Part shown: piece after piece, positions 1 to 8,557 of the stretch
How the letters are laid out: every line of letters starts with the position of its first letter
Position numbering within the stretch: the stretch's first letter is position 1
Assembly: GCA_024742485.1 (NCBI GenBank)
Contig: JANSYK010000001.1
Location: 1,984,001 to 2,048,000 of the forward strand
Direction: 5' to 3'
Origin: Alphaproteobacteria bacterium
GTDB lineage: Bacteria; Pseudomonadota; Alphaproteobacteria; Rhizobiales; Rhizobiaceae
Length of the DNA stretch: 64,000 nt
Position numbers and translations under genes: made by a program
The notes under the pieces: generated by a model
What the model saw: the letters and a program-made list of their open reading frames with translations, nothing else
What the model was told of the DNA's origin: nothing
Databases searched by the model: none

Positions 1-819
1 GGCCTGACGGCCGACATCGAACCAGGAAACCGACATGGACGCCAGGATGTTGCCGTCCTCAACTCCAACTGGTGACGCATTGATCACCGGAATGTTGTCA
101 CGATTGGCCGCCGCAGCCACGGCGGGCATTGACGGCTGCAGCATACTCGACGGGATCAGATAGATGAAATCAACACCCTTGAGCGCCGCCACTCGAACCG
201 GAATATCATTGGGCGTGTCGACGCTGACGGCATTGAGCTTGATTCCCATTTCATCGGCAGCGGCCTGCGCATATTGAACATTGACGACATCATTCGCATC
301 GCCGGGATTGTAGAGCAAGCCAACTGACTCAATCTCGCCCAGCAATCGTTTTCCGAATTCGAATACGGTTTGCATGGACTGCAGATTGGATGCCCCGACA
401 AAACGTTCACTGCCCTTTTCCCAGGATGGTACGAGCCCCGCATCAATCGGATCGGTCACCGGCGCAAAGACAATCGGGGTGCTCTTGTCGCGAACCACGC
501 GTTTGGAGGCCTGGGTGATCGGCGTCGTAACGGTCAGGAACAAATCCGGATTGGTTGCTTCAAGAGCGGTGATCATCTGCGCCACAACGGACGGATCGAA
601 ATTGGCATCCTTGTATTCGAAGGTGACCTTGTCCCCCTCCTTGTAGCCTCCTGCCTCGAGGCCATTCTTGAATCCGGCCACCACGGCGTTAAGGGCGCCA
701 TGCGGGCCAAGATTGGCAATCGCCACCTTCTTGCCATCCGCCATCACACCGCTGACGGACAAAGGGCCCATCAACAAAACCAAAAGCGCCAACAAGGCTG
801 TTTTTCCAATTATTTTCAT
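1..819 (-). CDS. ABC transporter substrate-binding protein, partial (C-terminus beyond window)
   Basis: The frame is open to the first base of the window, so the C-terminus is missing; 273 codons are visible. The N-terminus (MKIIGKTALLALLVLL...VMADGKK) is a signal peptide, so the protein is probably periplasmic. The body (GPHGALNAVVAGFKNGL, PIVFAPVTDPIDAGLV, VGLLYNPGDAN) matches the ABC_sub_bind family (TrpX-like), whose ligands are amino acids or unknown small molecules. I chose the ATG at 819 because GGGAGAA lies six bases upstream; the in-frame ATG at 825 would touch that ribosome-binding site. It follows the aspartate-dehydrogenase-like gene on the same strand with a 61-base gap, so the two may be cotranscribed. 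The ligand cannot be told from sequence. Confidence 0.85.
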   Translation of the reverse strand, partial: MKIIGKTALLALLVLLMGPLSVSGVMADGKKVAIANLGPHGALNAVVAGFKNGLEAGGYKEGDKVTFEYKDANFDPSVVAQMITALEATNPDLFLTVTTPITQASKRVVRDKSTPIVFAPVTDPIDAGLVPSWEKGSERFVGASNLQSMQTVFEFGKRLLGEIESVGLLYNPGDANDVVNVQYAQAAADEMGIKLNAVSVDTPNDIPVRVAALKGVDFIYLIPSSMLQPSMPAVAAAANRDNIPVINASPVGVEDGNILASMSVSWFDVGRQA

Positions 820-880
820 CTGCATTTCTCCCGTGTGTGTTCCTCTGGTTTCATCGGCCGAATGGGCTTTTCAGACCGAT

Positions 881-1672
881 CTATCCATATTGAAGTCCGT
901 GAACGGACAGACCCGCTGCGCGCATCAGCGAGTACCAGACCGAGTCAATCATTTCAGTGCCTGAGACTCCGACGACCGGCTGCCGCTTCTCGGTTTTGAA
1001 ATATCCACCTTCGCTGTCCCACGCTTCCAGTTCTGCCACGGCACATTCCAGATCGGGATCAGCGACGAGCACGGCCTGACAATCATCAAGCCCGGTGGAC
1101 AGCAAGGCACAGGTCACCATGGTGTTCACATTGCGTGGAAAGCGCGCAGCAACGTCGCGCACACATCCATCGAATATCGTAACGGGCCCGTCCGTATTGG
1201 GCTCAAGCGGCGTTGTGTTGTCGAAGTCGATATTGCTTGGATTTTTCCGGAACGTGATCCTGACGTGCTTCCAGGGCGCCCTGCGTTTGATCAGTTCATG
1301 TCCGCCGATCAGCGCGCCCGCCGGCAGGAAAAGCCGGTTGCCGTTTTGCTTGGCAACGTCAAAAAGCCGTTCGCGAAGCCTGTCGTCCAGGAGTGCGGTT
1401 GTGGAGACCGGCATATAATCGCAAGTGGCCAATATCGCCGCGCCATGATCCCTCGTGATGTTCGGATGAGACGCTTCGATAATGAGATCCGGTGAAAAGG
1501 ATTGAAATGAATCGATATTCAGCAATCTCAGGTCTGGATCGTAATTTGACAATTTGTCGGCAGTCCGGTTGTGGACAAATGCCAGCTCAAGCGCACCGTT
1601 GGATGACGCGATGCGGTTTGCGATCCCCGCCCCAATGAATCCACATCCGATGAGCCCTACTCGCATTGGCAT
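881..1672 (-). CDS. nadX: Aspartate dehydrogenase-like protein (NadX family)
   Basis: About 263 residues, the usual length for L-aspartate dehydrogenase. The N-terminal NAD(P)-binding loop is MRVGLIGCGFIGAGIA. The second domain contains the family stretch PAGALIGGHELIKR and later LSTGLDDCQAVLVADP. Family members oxidise L-aspartate to iminoaspartate, which can feed NAD synthesis, but homologues beside ABC transporters often act in catabolism of amino compounds. The start at 1672 gives MPMRVG with GAGAA seven bases upstream; a longer frame to 1705 has no supporting signal. It is divergent from the MarR gene and upstream of an ABC solute-binding gene. The substrate is inferred from the family only. 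Confidence 0.75.
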   Translation of the reverse strand: MPMRVGLIGCGFIGAGIANRIASSNGALELAFVHNRTADKLSNYDPDLRLLNIDSFQSFSPDLIIEASHPNITRDHGAAILATCDYMPVSTTALLDDRLRERLFDVAKQNGNRLFLPAGALIGGHELIKRRAPWKHVRITFRKNPSNIDFDNTTPLEPNTDGPVTIFDGCVRDVAARFPRNVNTMVTCALLSTGLDDCQAVLVADPDLECAVAELEAWDSEGGYFKTEKRQPVVGVSGTEMIDSVWYSLMRAAGLSVHGLQYG

Positions 1673-1709
1673 TCCAGTCGTTCTCGAACTGCACTCGGCA
1701 TACACAATT

Positions 1710-1722
1710 GGATAATTGATCC
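1710..1722. promoter_or_regulatory. Candidate operator between nadX-like and marR genes
   Basis: The inverted repeat GGATAATTGATCC (GGAT-N5-ATCC) lies between two divergent genes, followed at once by GTATACG. MarR proteins usually bind such palindromes in their own divergent promoter, so this is the best candidate site for the neighbouring regulator. It is not the same element as the TATCCA-N5-TGGATA boxes further on, where the half-sites point the other way. Confidence 0.4.
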
Positions 1723-1808
1723 GTATACGTACTAATTTGACATCCCCTTGTCAAACCCCTATCCCTCCAGCCAAATGGCGCGATAAGAGACTTGGACCTG
1801 AAAACGCG

Positions 1809-2306
1809 ATGGATGATGGCGTGGTTGATGACGACAAAGACGTGAAACACAAGGATGCGCAGCCGGTCGTTGTTGGCGACACCGCTGAATTCACGGATCT
1901 GCGCTACATGCTTTCGCATCTACTGCGGCGCGCGCATTTCAATGCGGAAGCACGTTTCGCCAAAATGATGAGCAGCAATGGTCTGACGTCAAGGCAATTG
2001 GCCCTGCTGGTCGCGGTCGATCAAAATCCCGGCGCCTCGCAAAACGCCCTCGGCGATATCATCGCACTGGACCGCAATTCGGTCAGCGAGCTGGTCCTGC
2101 GCATGATCAAGAAACAGTTGCTGCGGCGCGAGACTTCAAAAAAGGACAAGCGGTCCTTTGTGCTCATGCTGACCGACAAGGGCCGGGACATCATCAAGGA
2201 AGCGGCAGACAGGAACCCGGCCTATCAGGCAGACCTCAGCGCCAACCTGTCAGATGCGGAAACGAGGCAATTGATTGATTTTCTGCGCCGCATGGTCGGT
2301 TTATAG
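1809..2306 (+). CDS. MarR family transcriptional regulator
   Basis: About 165 residues from the ATG at 1809; an upstream in-frame start at 1716 would add a low-complexity extension that overlaps the promoter. The winged helix is visible: GLTSRQLALLVAVDQNPGASQNALGDIIALDRNSVSELVLRM, followed by the wing LLRRETSKKDKRSFVLMLTDKGRDII. Members are dimeric repressors released by small phenolic or other ligands. It is divergent from the aspartate-dehydrogenase-like gene, which it probably controls together with itself. It ends six bases from the convergent DMT transporter gene. Confidence 0.85.
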   Translation: MDDGVVDDDKDVKHKDAQPVVVGDTAEFTDLRYMLSHLLRRAHFNAEARFAKMMSSNGLTSRQLALLVAVDQNPGASQNALGDIIALDRNSVSELVLRMIKKQLLRRETSKKDKRSFVLMLTDKGRDIIKEAADRNPAYQADLSANLSDAETRQLIDFLRRMVGL

Positions 2307-2312
2307 AACGCC

Positions 2313-3224
2313 TCACCCATCAGGCGCATAGACCAGCACCACCAGCCCGACGACGGTGATCAGGGCGCCGATGGCCACAAACGGGCTGGCCCAGCCATGA
2401 CCGAGCAGGCCCTCGAGGATGATCACGAAACTGGGGATCAGGTAGCCATAGGCAAAGACCTTTCCGGCCGGCAATCGCATGGACGCGTATTGCAGCAGGA
2501 AGAAACTGATCGCCGTCGCAAACAGGGCAAGATAGGCCAGGCAATACCAGACCACCGCCGGCAACGCCTGCCAATCCGTTTCCAGCAATTCCGGCGACGC
2601 GTAGAGCGTGACACAAATGGTAGCGGCGACCAGCGTCCAGCAAGTGAACTCCAGCACGCCTTCGCCCCTGTTGAGCAGCCGGACAAGCGGGCCATAGGCG
2701 GCCTGACAGACACAGCCGATAAAGAAGATCATTTCGCCGCGGCCGACGTCGAATGCCATGGCACGCGCAAGGTCGCCGCGAAAAATCACCCAGAGCGCTC
2801 CAATCGCCGCAATGATCAGGCTGAACACGACCACGGGTCGGCTGATCTGGCGCAGCAGGAAATAGCCGAATACGGCACTCATCAGGGGAATCAGGGTAAA
2901 GACCGCGCTGGTCGAAACCGGATCGGTCATCCGCAGCGCAACGAACATCAGGATGAAGAAGACACCCATCAACGATCCCAGCACCGCAAAGCGCCATGTC
3001 GATCTGGGCAAGGTAGGCACACGCCTGGTCAAGGCGATCAGAGCCGCCATCATCAGGATCGCCGCCAACAGGAAACGCATGGCTGTCAGGGACGATGCGC
3101 CAATGTGAGGAGCCGCCAACGCACCATAGGAGAATGACCCGGCAACCAGGGCTGCATAGGACAGCATGGCGATATGTCCAAGCGTCCTTTCCCGATTGGT
3201 CGGCCCTGTATCCGCTTTGTCCAC
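2313..3224 (-). CDS. EamA/DMT family transporter
   Basis: About 303 residues with roughly ten hydrophobic segments and the two-repeat EamA layout (MLSYAALVAGSFSYGALAAPHIGASSLTAMRF; later VVWYCLAYLALFATAISFFLLQYA). It is an inner-membrane drug/metabolite-superfamily permease, often an exporter of metabolites. I favour the GTG at 3224 because GAGG lies seven bases upstream; an ATG at 3275 would give 320 residues with an odd cysteine-rich N-terminus. It diverges from matB, and the shared intergenic region carries the regulon operator, so the transporter may export or import an intermediate of the same pathway. The substrate is unknown. Confidence 0.8.
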   Translation of the reverse strand: MDKADTGPTNRERTLGHIAMLSYAALVAGSFSYGALAAPHIGASSLTAMRFLLAAILMMAALIALTRRVPTLPRSTWRFAVLGSLMGVFFILMFVALRMTDPVSTSAVFTLIPLMSAVFGYFLLRQISRPVVVFSLIIAAIGALWVIFRGDLARAMAFDVGRGEMIFFIGCVCQAAYGPLVRLLNRGEGVLEFTCWTLVAATICVTLYASPELLETDWQALPAVVWYCLAYLALFATAISFFLLQYASMRLPAGKVFAYGYLIPSFVIILEGLLGHGWASPFVAIGALITVVGLVVLVYAPDG

Positions 3225-3329
3225 CCGAGTGCCTCGTCCATCGACGGAACAACACCCGCAACAGGCCGTCCCCATCCGATGGCAACTCTACAGCGGACCC
3301 GTTGCATTATGCAATCGCAATCCGTAAAT

Positions 3330-3355
3330 TGGATATGATATCCATTAAATGGATA
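3330..3355. promoter_or_regulatory. Regulon operator (TATCCA-N5-TGGATA) with extra half-site, upstream of matB
   Basis: TATCCATTAAATGGATA (3339-3355) is an inverted repeat with a five-base spacer. Just upstream TGGATATGATATCCA (3330-3344) forms a second, tighter palindrome sharing the middle half-site, giving three half-sites in a row. It lies about 90 bases before the matB start, in the space shared with the divergent DMT gene. The same 6-5-6 element recurs at 13671, 15277 and 21813, so it is probably bound by the IclR-family protein encoded from 15359. Confidence 0.65.
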
Positions 3356-3442
3356 AAATACTGCCTGACAGAATAGCGGCGCAACCAGTTCAGCTGGAAC
3401 CCACCGACATGGGGCAGCACCGACCCGGGGAGAGGAAAAGCA

Positions 3443-4957
3443 ATGTCCGGTAACCTATTCAGAACAATCGAGGACGCCATCGCCGACCGCGCCGCACCGT
3501 TTCTGGTGCTGCCGGACGGGTCGCAGACAACCTATGGCGAAATGTTTGTGCTGAGCGGTCAATTCGCCCATGCCCTGACAGCAAATGGGGTTGCAAGGGG
3601 CGACCGGGTTGCCGTCCAGACGGGAAAATGTGCCGAGTGCCTGTGGCTTTACCTCGCCTGCCTCAGAATTGGCGCGGTCTATTTGCCGCTTAATTCGGCC
3701 TATACGGCAGCCGAGATCACCTATTTTGTCGGCGACGCCGAACCGACACTCTTCGTTTGCGATGCAGCTCGCCTGGACGATATGCGCCGGACCCTGGCCG
3801 ATGGCGCGCAGACGGTGCTGGCGATCACCGGGGCTGATGCCGAGAGCCTCGCCGCGCAAGCCGGCCGCATGCCCGAACAGTTTGACACCGTCGATATATT
3901 GGCTGACGACCTTGCCGCGATCCTCTACACCTCCGGCACAACGGGCCGGTCGAAAGGGGCGATGATCACCCACGAAAACCTGCGGTCAAACGCGCTCGCA
4001 CTCGTTGACATATGGCGTTTCGGTCCGGCCGACCGTCTGCTCCACGCGCTGCCGATCTATCACACCCATGGCCTGTTCGTGGCAACCAACACCATCCTGC
4101 TGGCCGGTGCCTCCATGCTTTTCCTGCCGAAATTCGATGTCGAAGCGGTGCTGAACTGTCTCCCACAGGCAACCACGATGATGGGTGTTCCGACCTTTTA
4201 CAGCCGTCTTCTGGCGCGCCCGGACTTTACGGCGGAGACAGTCAGTAACATGCGTTTGTTCATATCGGGTTCTGCCCCCTTGTCGGCGGAGGTCCATCGC
4301 ACATTCACCGCCCGAACCGGATTGGCCATTCTCGAACGCTACGGAATGACCGAAACAAACATGATCACCTCAAATCCCCATGACGGGCCGCGAAAGCCGG
4401 GGGCAGTCGGCTTCCCCCTTCCCGGCGTAACGGCCCGGATTGCTGACCCACATTCGGGACAGCTCCTGGATCAAGGCGAAATCGGCGTGATCGAACTAAC
4501 GGGACCGAACGTGTTCAAGGGCTACTGGCGCATGCCGGAAAAGACGCGCCAGGTCTTCCGGGACGACGGCTATTTCATCACCGGGGATCTTGGCTACATT
4601 GACGATGATGGCTATTTCACCATTTCGGGTCGCGACAAGGACCTCATTATCTCCGGTGGCCTCAACGTCTATCCCGCAGAGATCGAAAACGCCCTGGACG
4701 CACTGGACGGGATCGCCGAGTCGGCCATTATCGGCTTGCCTCACGCCGATTTCGGTGAGGCCGTGACGGCTATTGTCGTGGCGTCGGACACCCATGCCGT
4801 TGAAGAGGACACCATCCGGCGGCAACTCCAGTCCGATCTGGCGAAATTCAAGGTTCCAAGACGGGTTATCACCATCGACAGCCTGCCGCGCAACACCATG
4901 GGCAAGGTACAGAAAAACCTGCTGCGGGAAGAATTCGTCGATCTTTATCGTGAATAG
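3443..4957 (+). CDS. matB: Malonyl-CoA synthetase (MatB)
   Basis: 504 residues, typical of MatB. It is an ANL-superfamily adenylate-forming enzyme: the phosphate loop is YTSGTTGRSKG (about residues 162-172), the A5 motif is ERYGMTETNMITSNP, and the C-terminal catalytic lysine lies in LPRNTMGKVQKN. The motifs HALPIYHTHGLFV and ERYGMTETNM are close to those I recall from characterised bacterial malonyl-CoA synthetases, so malonate (or methylmalonate) is the likely substrate: malonate + ATP + CoA to malonyl-CoA + AMP + PPi. AGGAGAGG-like purines (ggggagagg) precede the ATG. The operator at 3330-3355 puts it in the local regulon, which suggests that malonate is an end product of the pathway encoded downstream. 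No malonyl-CoA decarboxylase is seen in the window. Confidence 0.88.
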   Translation: MSGNLFRTIEDAIADRAAPFLVLPDGSQTTYGEMFVLSGQFAHALTANGVARGDRVAVQTGKCAECLWLYLACLRIGAVYLPLNSAYTAAEITYFVGDAEPTLFVCDAARLDDMRRTLADGAQTVLAITGADAESLAAQAGRMPEQFDTVDILADDLAAILYTSGTTGRSKGAMITHENLRSNALALVDIWRFGPADRLLHALPIYHTHGLFVATNTILLAGASMLFLPKFDVEAVLNCLPQATTMMGVPTFYSRLLARPDFTAETVSNMRLFISGSAPLSAEVHRTFTARTGLAILERYGMTETNMITSNPHDGPRKPGAVGFPLPGVTARIADPHSGQLLDQGEIGVIELTGPNVFKGYWRMPEKTRQVFRDDGYFITGDLGYIDDDGYFTISGRDKDLIISGGLNVYPAEIENALDALDGIAESAIIGLPHADFGEAVTAIVVASDTHAVEEDTIRRQLQSDLAKFKVPRRVITIDSLPRNTMGKVQKNLLREEFVDLYRE

Positions 4958-4983
4958 TGCATTTCAGGATTGGGCGGCAACGA

Positions 4984-5916
4984 TCAATGCCGTTCCTCGC
5001 GCACGAAGGGCCGGCCGAGCGCGCCGGGTTCATCCGTGGCAGGATTGCGCGACAGGCTGGTCCAGACCATCACCGCCAGGGTCACCACATAGGGCATCAT
5101 CAGAACAAAATATTGCGGCACCTGAATGCCGATGGCAGCCACTCGGGGGATCAGCGCTTCCATGCAGCCGAACAAAACGGCGCCCGCAAGCGCCCGCCAG
5201 AGCCGCCAGCGGGCAAAGATGACGAGCGCAATGGCAATCCAGCCGCGACCGCCGGTCAGACCATCCACCCAGATTTTCGACACGACAACGGTCAGATATC
5301 CGCCGGCCAGACCAAGCAGCAGCGCACCGATCAATACGGCGACAAAGCGATAGGCCGTAACGTTGATCCCGGCCGCATCGGCGGCATCCGGATTCTCACC
5401 GACCGCGCGCAACCGCAACCCGGCATTGGTTTTGTTGAGCATGTGGACGGACACGAAAAACAGAACCACCGTCAGATAGACGATCAGATCCTGGCTGAAG
5501 ACGATACGGCCGATCACCGGTATATCGGAAAGAGGCCCGAGATCGATCGATGACAGACCGGTAAATGCCTTGTTGGTCCATCCCTGTTTCAAGGCGATGA
5601 GACTTGTCAGCCCTTGCGCCAGAAAGACAATCGTCAGCCCAGAAATCACCTGATTGACGCGCAAGAGGATAACCAGCGTGGCAAAGATCAGCGACAGGGC
5701 CGCCGAAGCAAGCGCTGCGACGCCAAGCGCCACCAACGGAAAGCCACCAAAGGTCAACACCGCACCGGCGCCTGCCATCGCGCCGACCAGCAGAAACCCC
5801 TCGGCACCGAGATTGAGCACACCGGATTTTTCACAGATGATCAGCCCGAGCGCGCCCAGCGCAAACGGAACAGCAAATCCGGGAATATTGGCTAGCCAGT
5901 TGATCAGAAAATCCAT
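4984..5916 (-). CDS. ABC transporter permease, nucleoside/nucleobase type (second permease)
   Basis: 310 residues, strongly hydrophobic, with the BPD_transp_2 layout (MDFLINWLANIPGFAVPFALGALGLIICEKSGVLNLGAEG; VNQVISGLTIVFLAQGLTS; VGENPDAADAAGINV). It is the shorter permease of a BMP-type importer comparable to the YufNOPQ and NupABC systems, which carry nucleosides. It starts six bases after the stop of the longer permease gene and is the last gene of the operon. It converges on matB. Confidence 0.88.
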   Translation of the reverse strand: MDFLINWLANIPGFAVPFALGALGLIICEKSGVLNLGAEGFLLVGAMAGAGAVLTFGGFPLVALGVAALASAALSLIFATLVILLRVNQVISGLTIVFLAQGLTSLIALKQGWTNKAFTGLSSIDLGPLSDIPVIGRIVFSQDLIVYLTVVLFFVSVHMLNKTNAGLRLRAVGENPDAADAAGINVTAYRFVAVLIGALLLGLAGGYLTVVVSKIWVDGLTGGRGWIAIALVIFARWRLWRALAGAVLFGCMEALIPRVAAIGIQVPQYFVLMMPYVVTLAVMVWTSLSRNPATDEPGALGRPFVREERH

Positions 5917-5922
5917 GATCGG

Positions 5923-7002
5923 CTACTCCACCCAGCGCACACGGTGTCGAATGAAGAACTCGGATGCAGCCACGCAGATGACGATAATCGCCTGGATGAG
6001 CTGCACCATGGCAAACGGGATCTGATAGAAAACCTGCAGGCTTTGTCCGGCAATCATCAGCGTCGCAACGAGGATCGATACCGCGACGATTCCAAGAGGA
6101 TTGTTGCGCGCCAGAAACGCAATCAGAATGCCCGAAAAGCCATATCCGATGAAGAAGGACTGCGTCATGCGTGACTCGATTCCAGCACTGATCGCAAAGC
6201 CGGCAAGGCCGGACAACGCGCCCGAGATCAGGGCTGCCGTCAGGGTCAACGCGGCGACCCGAACCCCGAGGGCCTTGGCCATTTGCGCATTGGAGTGCAC
6301 GAAGTTCAACTGAAAGCCGAACCGGCTCTTGACCATGAACCAGAAACAGAAAATCACCAGCGCCACGGCAATGAGCAGGGACGTATTGAGACTTTGCCAG
6401 CCCAGCGGCGCCAGCCGCTCGAAGTCCTCGAATTGTTCGGAATGGGGAAACGAACTGACCGGATCCTGCCAGGGTCCGTAGAGCAGATGCAGCAGGAAAT
6501 TGAAGGCAATATAGTTCATCAACAGGGTTGAAATGATCTCGTTGATCCGCAGCCGCAGCTTCAAGATCGTCGGAAGCAGGATCCACATCATCCCTCCGAG
6601 CGCCGCGAAAAAGGCCATCAGCGGAAGGCGCAGCGAGGGCGGGCCGATATCGTTGATTGCGACAAGGGTCGCGCCAATTGCGCCGAAGATCACCTGGCCC
6701 TCGATGCCGATATTCCAGAACCGCGCCTTGAAGGCGATCCCCGCCGACAGGCCCACAATGATCAGCGGTCCCGCCTGCACGAGAACACCGGAAATGTTCT
6801 TTGGGCTGGTGAAAATGAAGACCACGAATTCGTTCAGCAGCGCAGCGAGCCCGACACCGGAGACCAACAGGATCACGACGGAAATGACAAGCCCGGCTGC
6901 CACACCGGCAAGAAACGCCAGCGACTGCTTCCACATCGGCATGTCATCGCGGATTTCGAGATTGATGCGACCAAAACGCCGGGCTCTGGCAATGTCAGAC
7001 AT
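5923..7002 (-). CDS. ABC transporter permease, nucleoside/nucleobase type (first permease)
   Basis: About 359 residues from ATG 7002 (MSDIARARRFGRINLEIRDD). The start overlaps the stop of the ATPase gene (ATGTCTGA), which indicates translational coupling; a longer frame to 7050 would run deep into the ATPase gene. Conserved permease stretches are FWNIGIEGQVIFGAIGA and NEIISTLLMNYIAFNFLLHLLYGPW. It forms the heteromeric membrane channel with the 4984-5916 protein. Family members carry nucleosides; the real ligand here is inferred from the surrounding catabolic genes. Confidence 0.88.
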   Translation of the reverse strand: MSDIARARRFGRINLEIRDDMPMWKQSLAFLAGVAAGLVISVVILLVSGVGLAALLNEFVVFIFTSPKNISGVLVQAGPLIIVGLSAGIAFKARFWNIGIEGQVIFGAIGATLVAINDIGPPSLRLPLMAFFAALGGMMWILLPTILKLRLRINEIISTLLMNYIAFNFLLHLLYGPWQDPVSSFPHSEQFEDFERLAPLGWQSLNTSLLIAVALVIFCFWFMVKSRFGFQLNFVHSNAQMAKALGVRVAALTLTAALISGALSGLAGFAISAGIESRMTQSFFIGYGFSGILIAFLARNNPLGIVAVSILVATLMIAGQSLQVFYQIPFAMVQLIQAIIVICVAASEFFIRHRVRWVE

Positions 7003-8557
7003 GGCCCACCATCGCCTTTCCGATATCATGCCGGTCGGCGGGCGCATCAAATTCGGAAACTATCGTGCCCGAATTCATCACGCCGATCCGGTCGGACAGA
7101 AGCAGAATCTCGTCGAGGTCTTCGCTGATCAGCACGACGGCCGCCCCCGCATCTCGGGCGGACAAAAGGTGCCCGTGAACCGCCGCCGACGCACGCACAT
7201 CCAGTCCTCGGTTGGGACTGTGGGCGATCACCACGGTCGGATCACCGGAAAACTCCCTGGCAATCACCAGTTTCTGCGCATTGCCACCCGACAGGAGTGC
7301 CGATCGCTGACCATCGCTGCGAACACCTTGCACATCATATTTCTTCACGGCCGACCGGGTCGCACGCGTCATGGTTTTTCGGTCAAGACGCATCCATGAT
7401 CCGTATTTGCCGGACAAGACCCCGCCAATGGCGTAATTGTCCGAGACGCTGAGATCGCCCGCAAGCGCATAGCCCTGGCGGTCAGCCGGAATACAGGCGA
7501 CGCCAAAGCGCCGACGCTCATCCGACCGGGCAAGGGTGATGTCGCCCGGCCCATCCAGATAAAGATGTCCTTCCGATGGCGGGAGCAGCCCCATCAGCAC
7601 TTCCACCAACTCGCTTTGACCATTTCCGCCAACCCCGGCAATGCCGTAAATCTCACCGGATCGGACGTCAAAACTCAGATCACTGAGAACAGGCAGACCG
7701 TCCGCGCGCCGTGCAGCGACCTTTCGCACCGTTAATCGCGGTTTGCCGGTTACCGTGGACAGATGGCGCTTTTCAACGATCGATTCACCGACAATCATTC
7801 GGGTCAGGTCGGGCCCGGTCACCGCATCGGGAAGCACCGTGTCGACAACCTTGCCATTGCGCATCACCGTAATACGGTCGCTGTGCATCAGGGACTCGTT
7901 GAGATTATGGGTAACCAGGGCAACGCTGCAGCCGCTTTCGGCCAGCTTGCGGATGGCCTCGAGAAGTCGCTGCCCCTCCTCGTCGGTCAGAACAGCGGTC
8001 GGTTCATCCAGAATGATGATGTTGGCACCGGCCACCAGGACTTTCAGGATTTCGACCCGTTGCTGTTCGGCGATCGACAGGGCACCCACGGGTTTGTCGA
8101 GATCGACCTCAAATCCCACCAGATCGGCCTTTTCGGAGATCAGCTCCCGGACCCGTTGCAGGGACTGGCGATAGCCACCTGCAGCATTCGCCAACAAAAT
8201 GTTCTCGACCGTGTTGAATGGCATGACCAGCTTGTAATGCTGGTGCACCATACCGATCCGAAGGGACTGTGCATCGGACGGACCGCGAATCGACACCGTC
8301 TGGCCGGCGATTTCGATGGCGCCGCGATCTGCTGCATAAAGACCGGCTGCGACATTCATCAATGATGATTTTCCGGCCCCATTTTCACCGAGAAGGGCGT
8401 GAACTTCGCCCGAACGAAGGTCGAAATCGACATCATCGAGGGCAACAAAGTCACCGAAGGATTTCGTGATGGAGCGCAGTGCCAGGGCCGGCACGGCGGG
8501 ATCATGCGCCGGGCCGCTTTCAGCGTGAGCAGAAATGCGGCCCGGCCCGGTGGTCAT
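6995..8557 (-). CDS. ABC transporter ATP-binding protein with two ATPase domains, BMP/nucleoside type
   Basis: About 520 residues and two ABC cassettes in tandem. The first has Walker A GENGAGKSS, signature LSIAEQQRVEI and Walker B IIILDEPTAVL. The second has the degenerate loop GVGGNGQSELVE, signature LSGGNAQKLVIAREF and VIAHSPNRGLDVRA, as usual for YufO and RbsA-like proteins in which one half is inactive. The ATG at 8557 overlaps the stop of the BMP gene (ATGA), so the genes are translationally coupled. It energises uptake by the two permeases that follow. Confidence 0.9.
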   Translation of the reverse strand: MTTGPGRISAHAESGPAHDPAVPALALRSITKSFGDFVALDDVDFDLRSGEVHALLGENGAGKSSLMNVAAGLYAADRGAIEIAGQTVSIRGPSDAQSLRIGMVHQHYKLVMPFNTVENILLANAAGGYRQSLQRVRELISEKADLVGFEVDLDKPVGALSIAEQQRVEILKVLVAGANIIILDEPTAVLTDEEGQRLLEAIRKLAESGCSVALVTHNLNESLMHSDRITVMRNGKVVDTVLPDAVTGPDLTRMIVGESIVEKRHLSTVTGKPRLTVRKVAARRADGLPVLSDLSFDVRSGEIYGIAGVGGNGQSELVEVLMGLLPPSEGHLYLDGPGDITLARSDERRRFGVACIPADRQGYALAGDLSVSDNYAIGGVLSGKYGSWMRLDRKTMTRATRSAVKKYDVQGVRSDGQRSALLSGGNAQKLVIAREFSGDPTVVIAHSPNRGLDVRASAAVHGHLLSARDAGAAVVLISEDLDEILLLSDRIGVMNSGTIVSEFDAPADRHDIGKAMVGHV

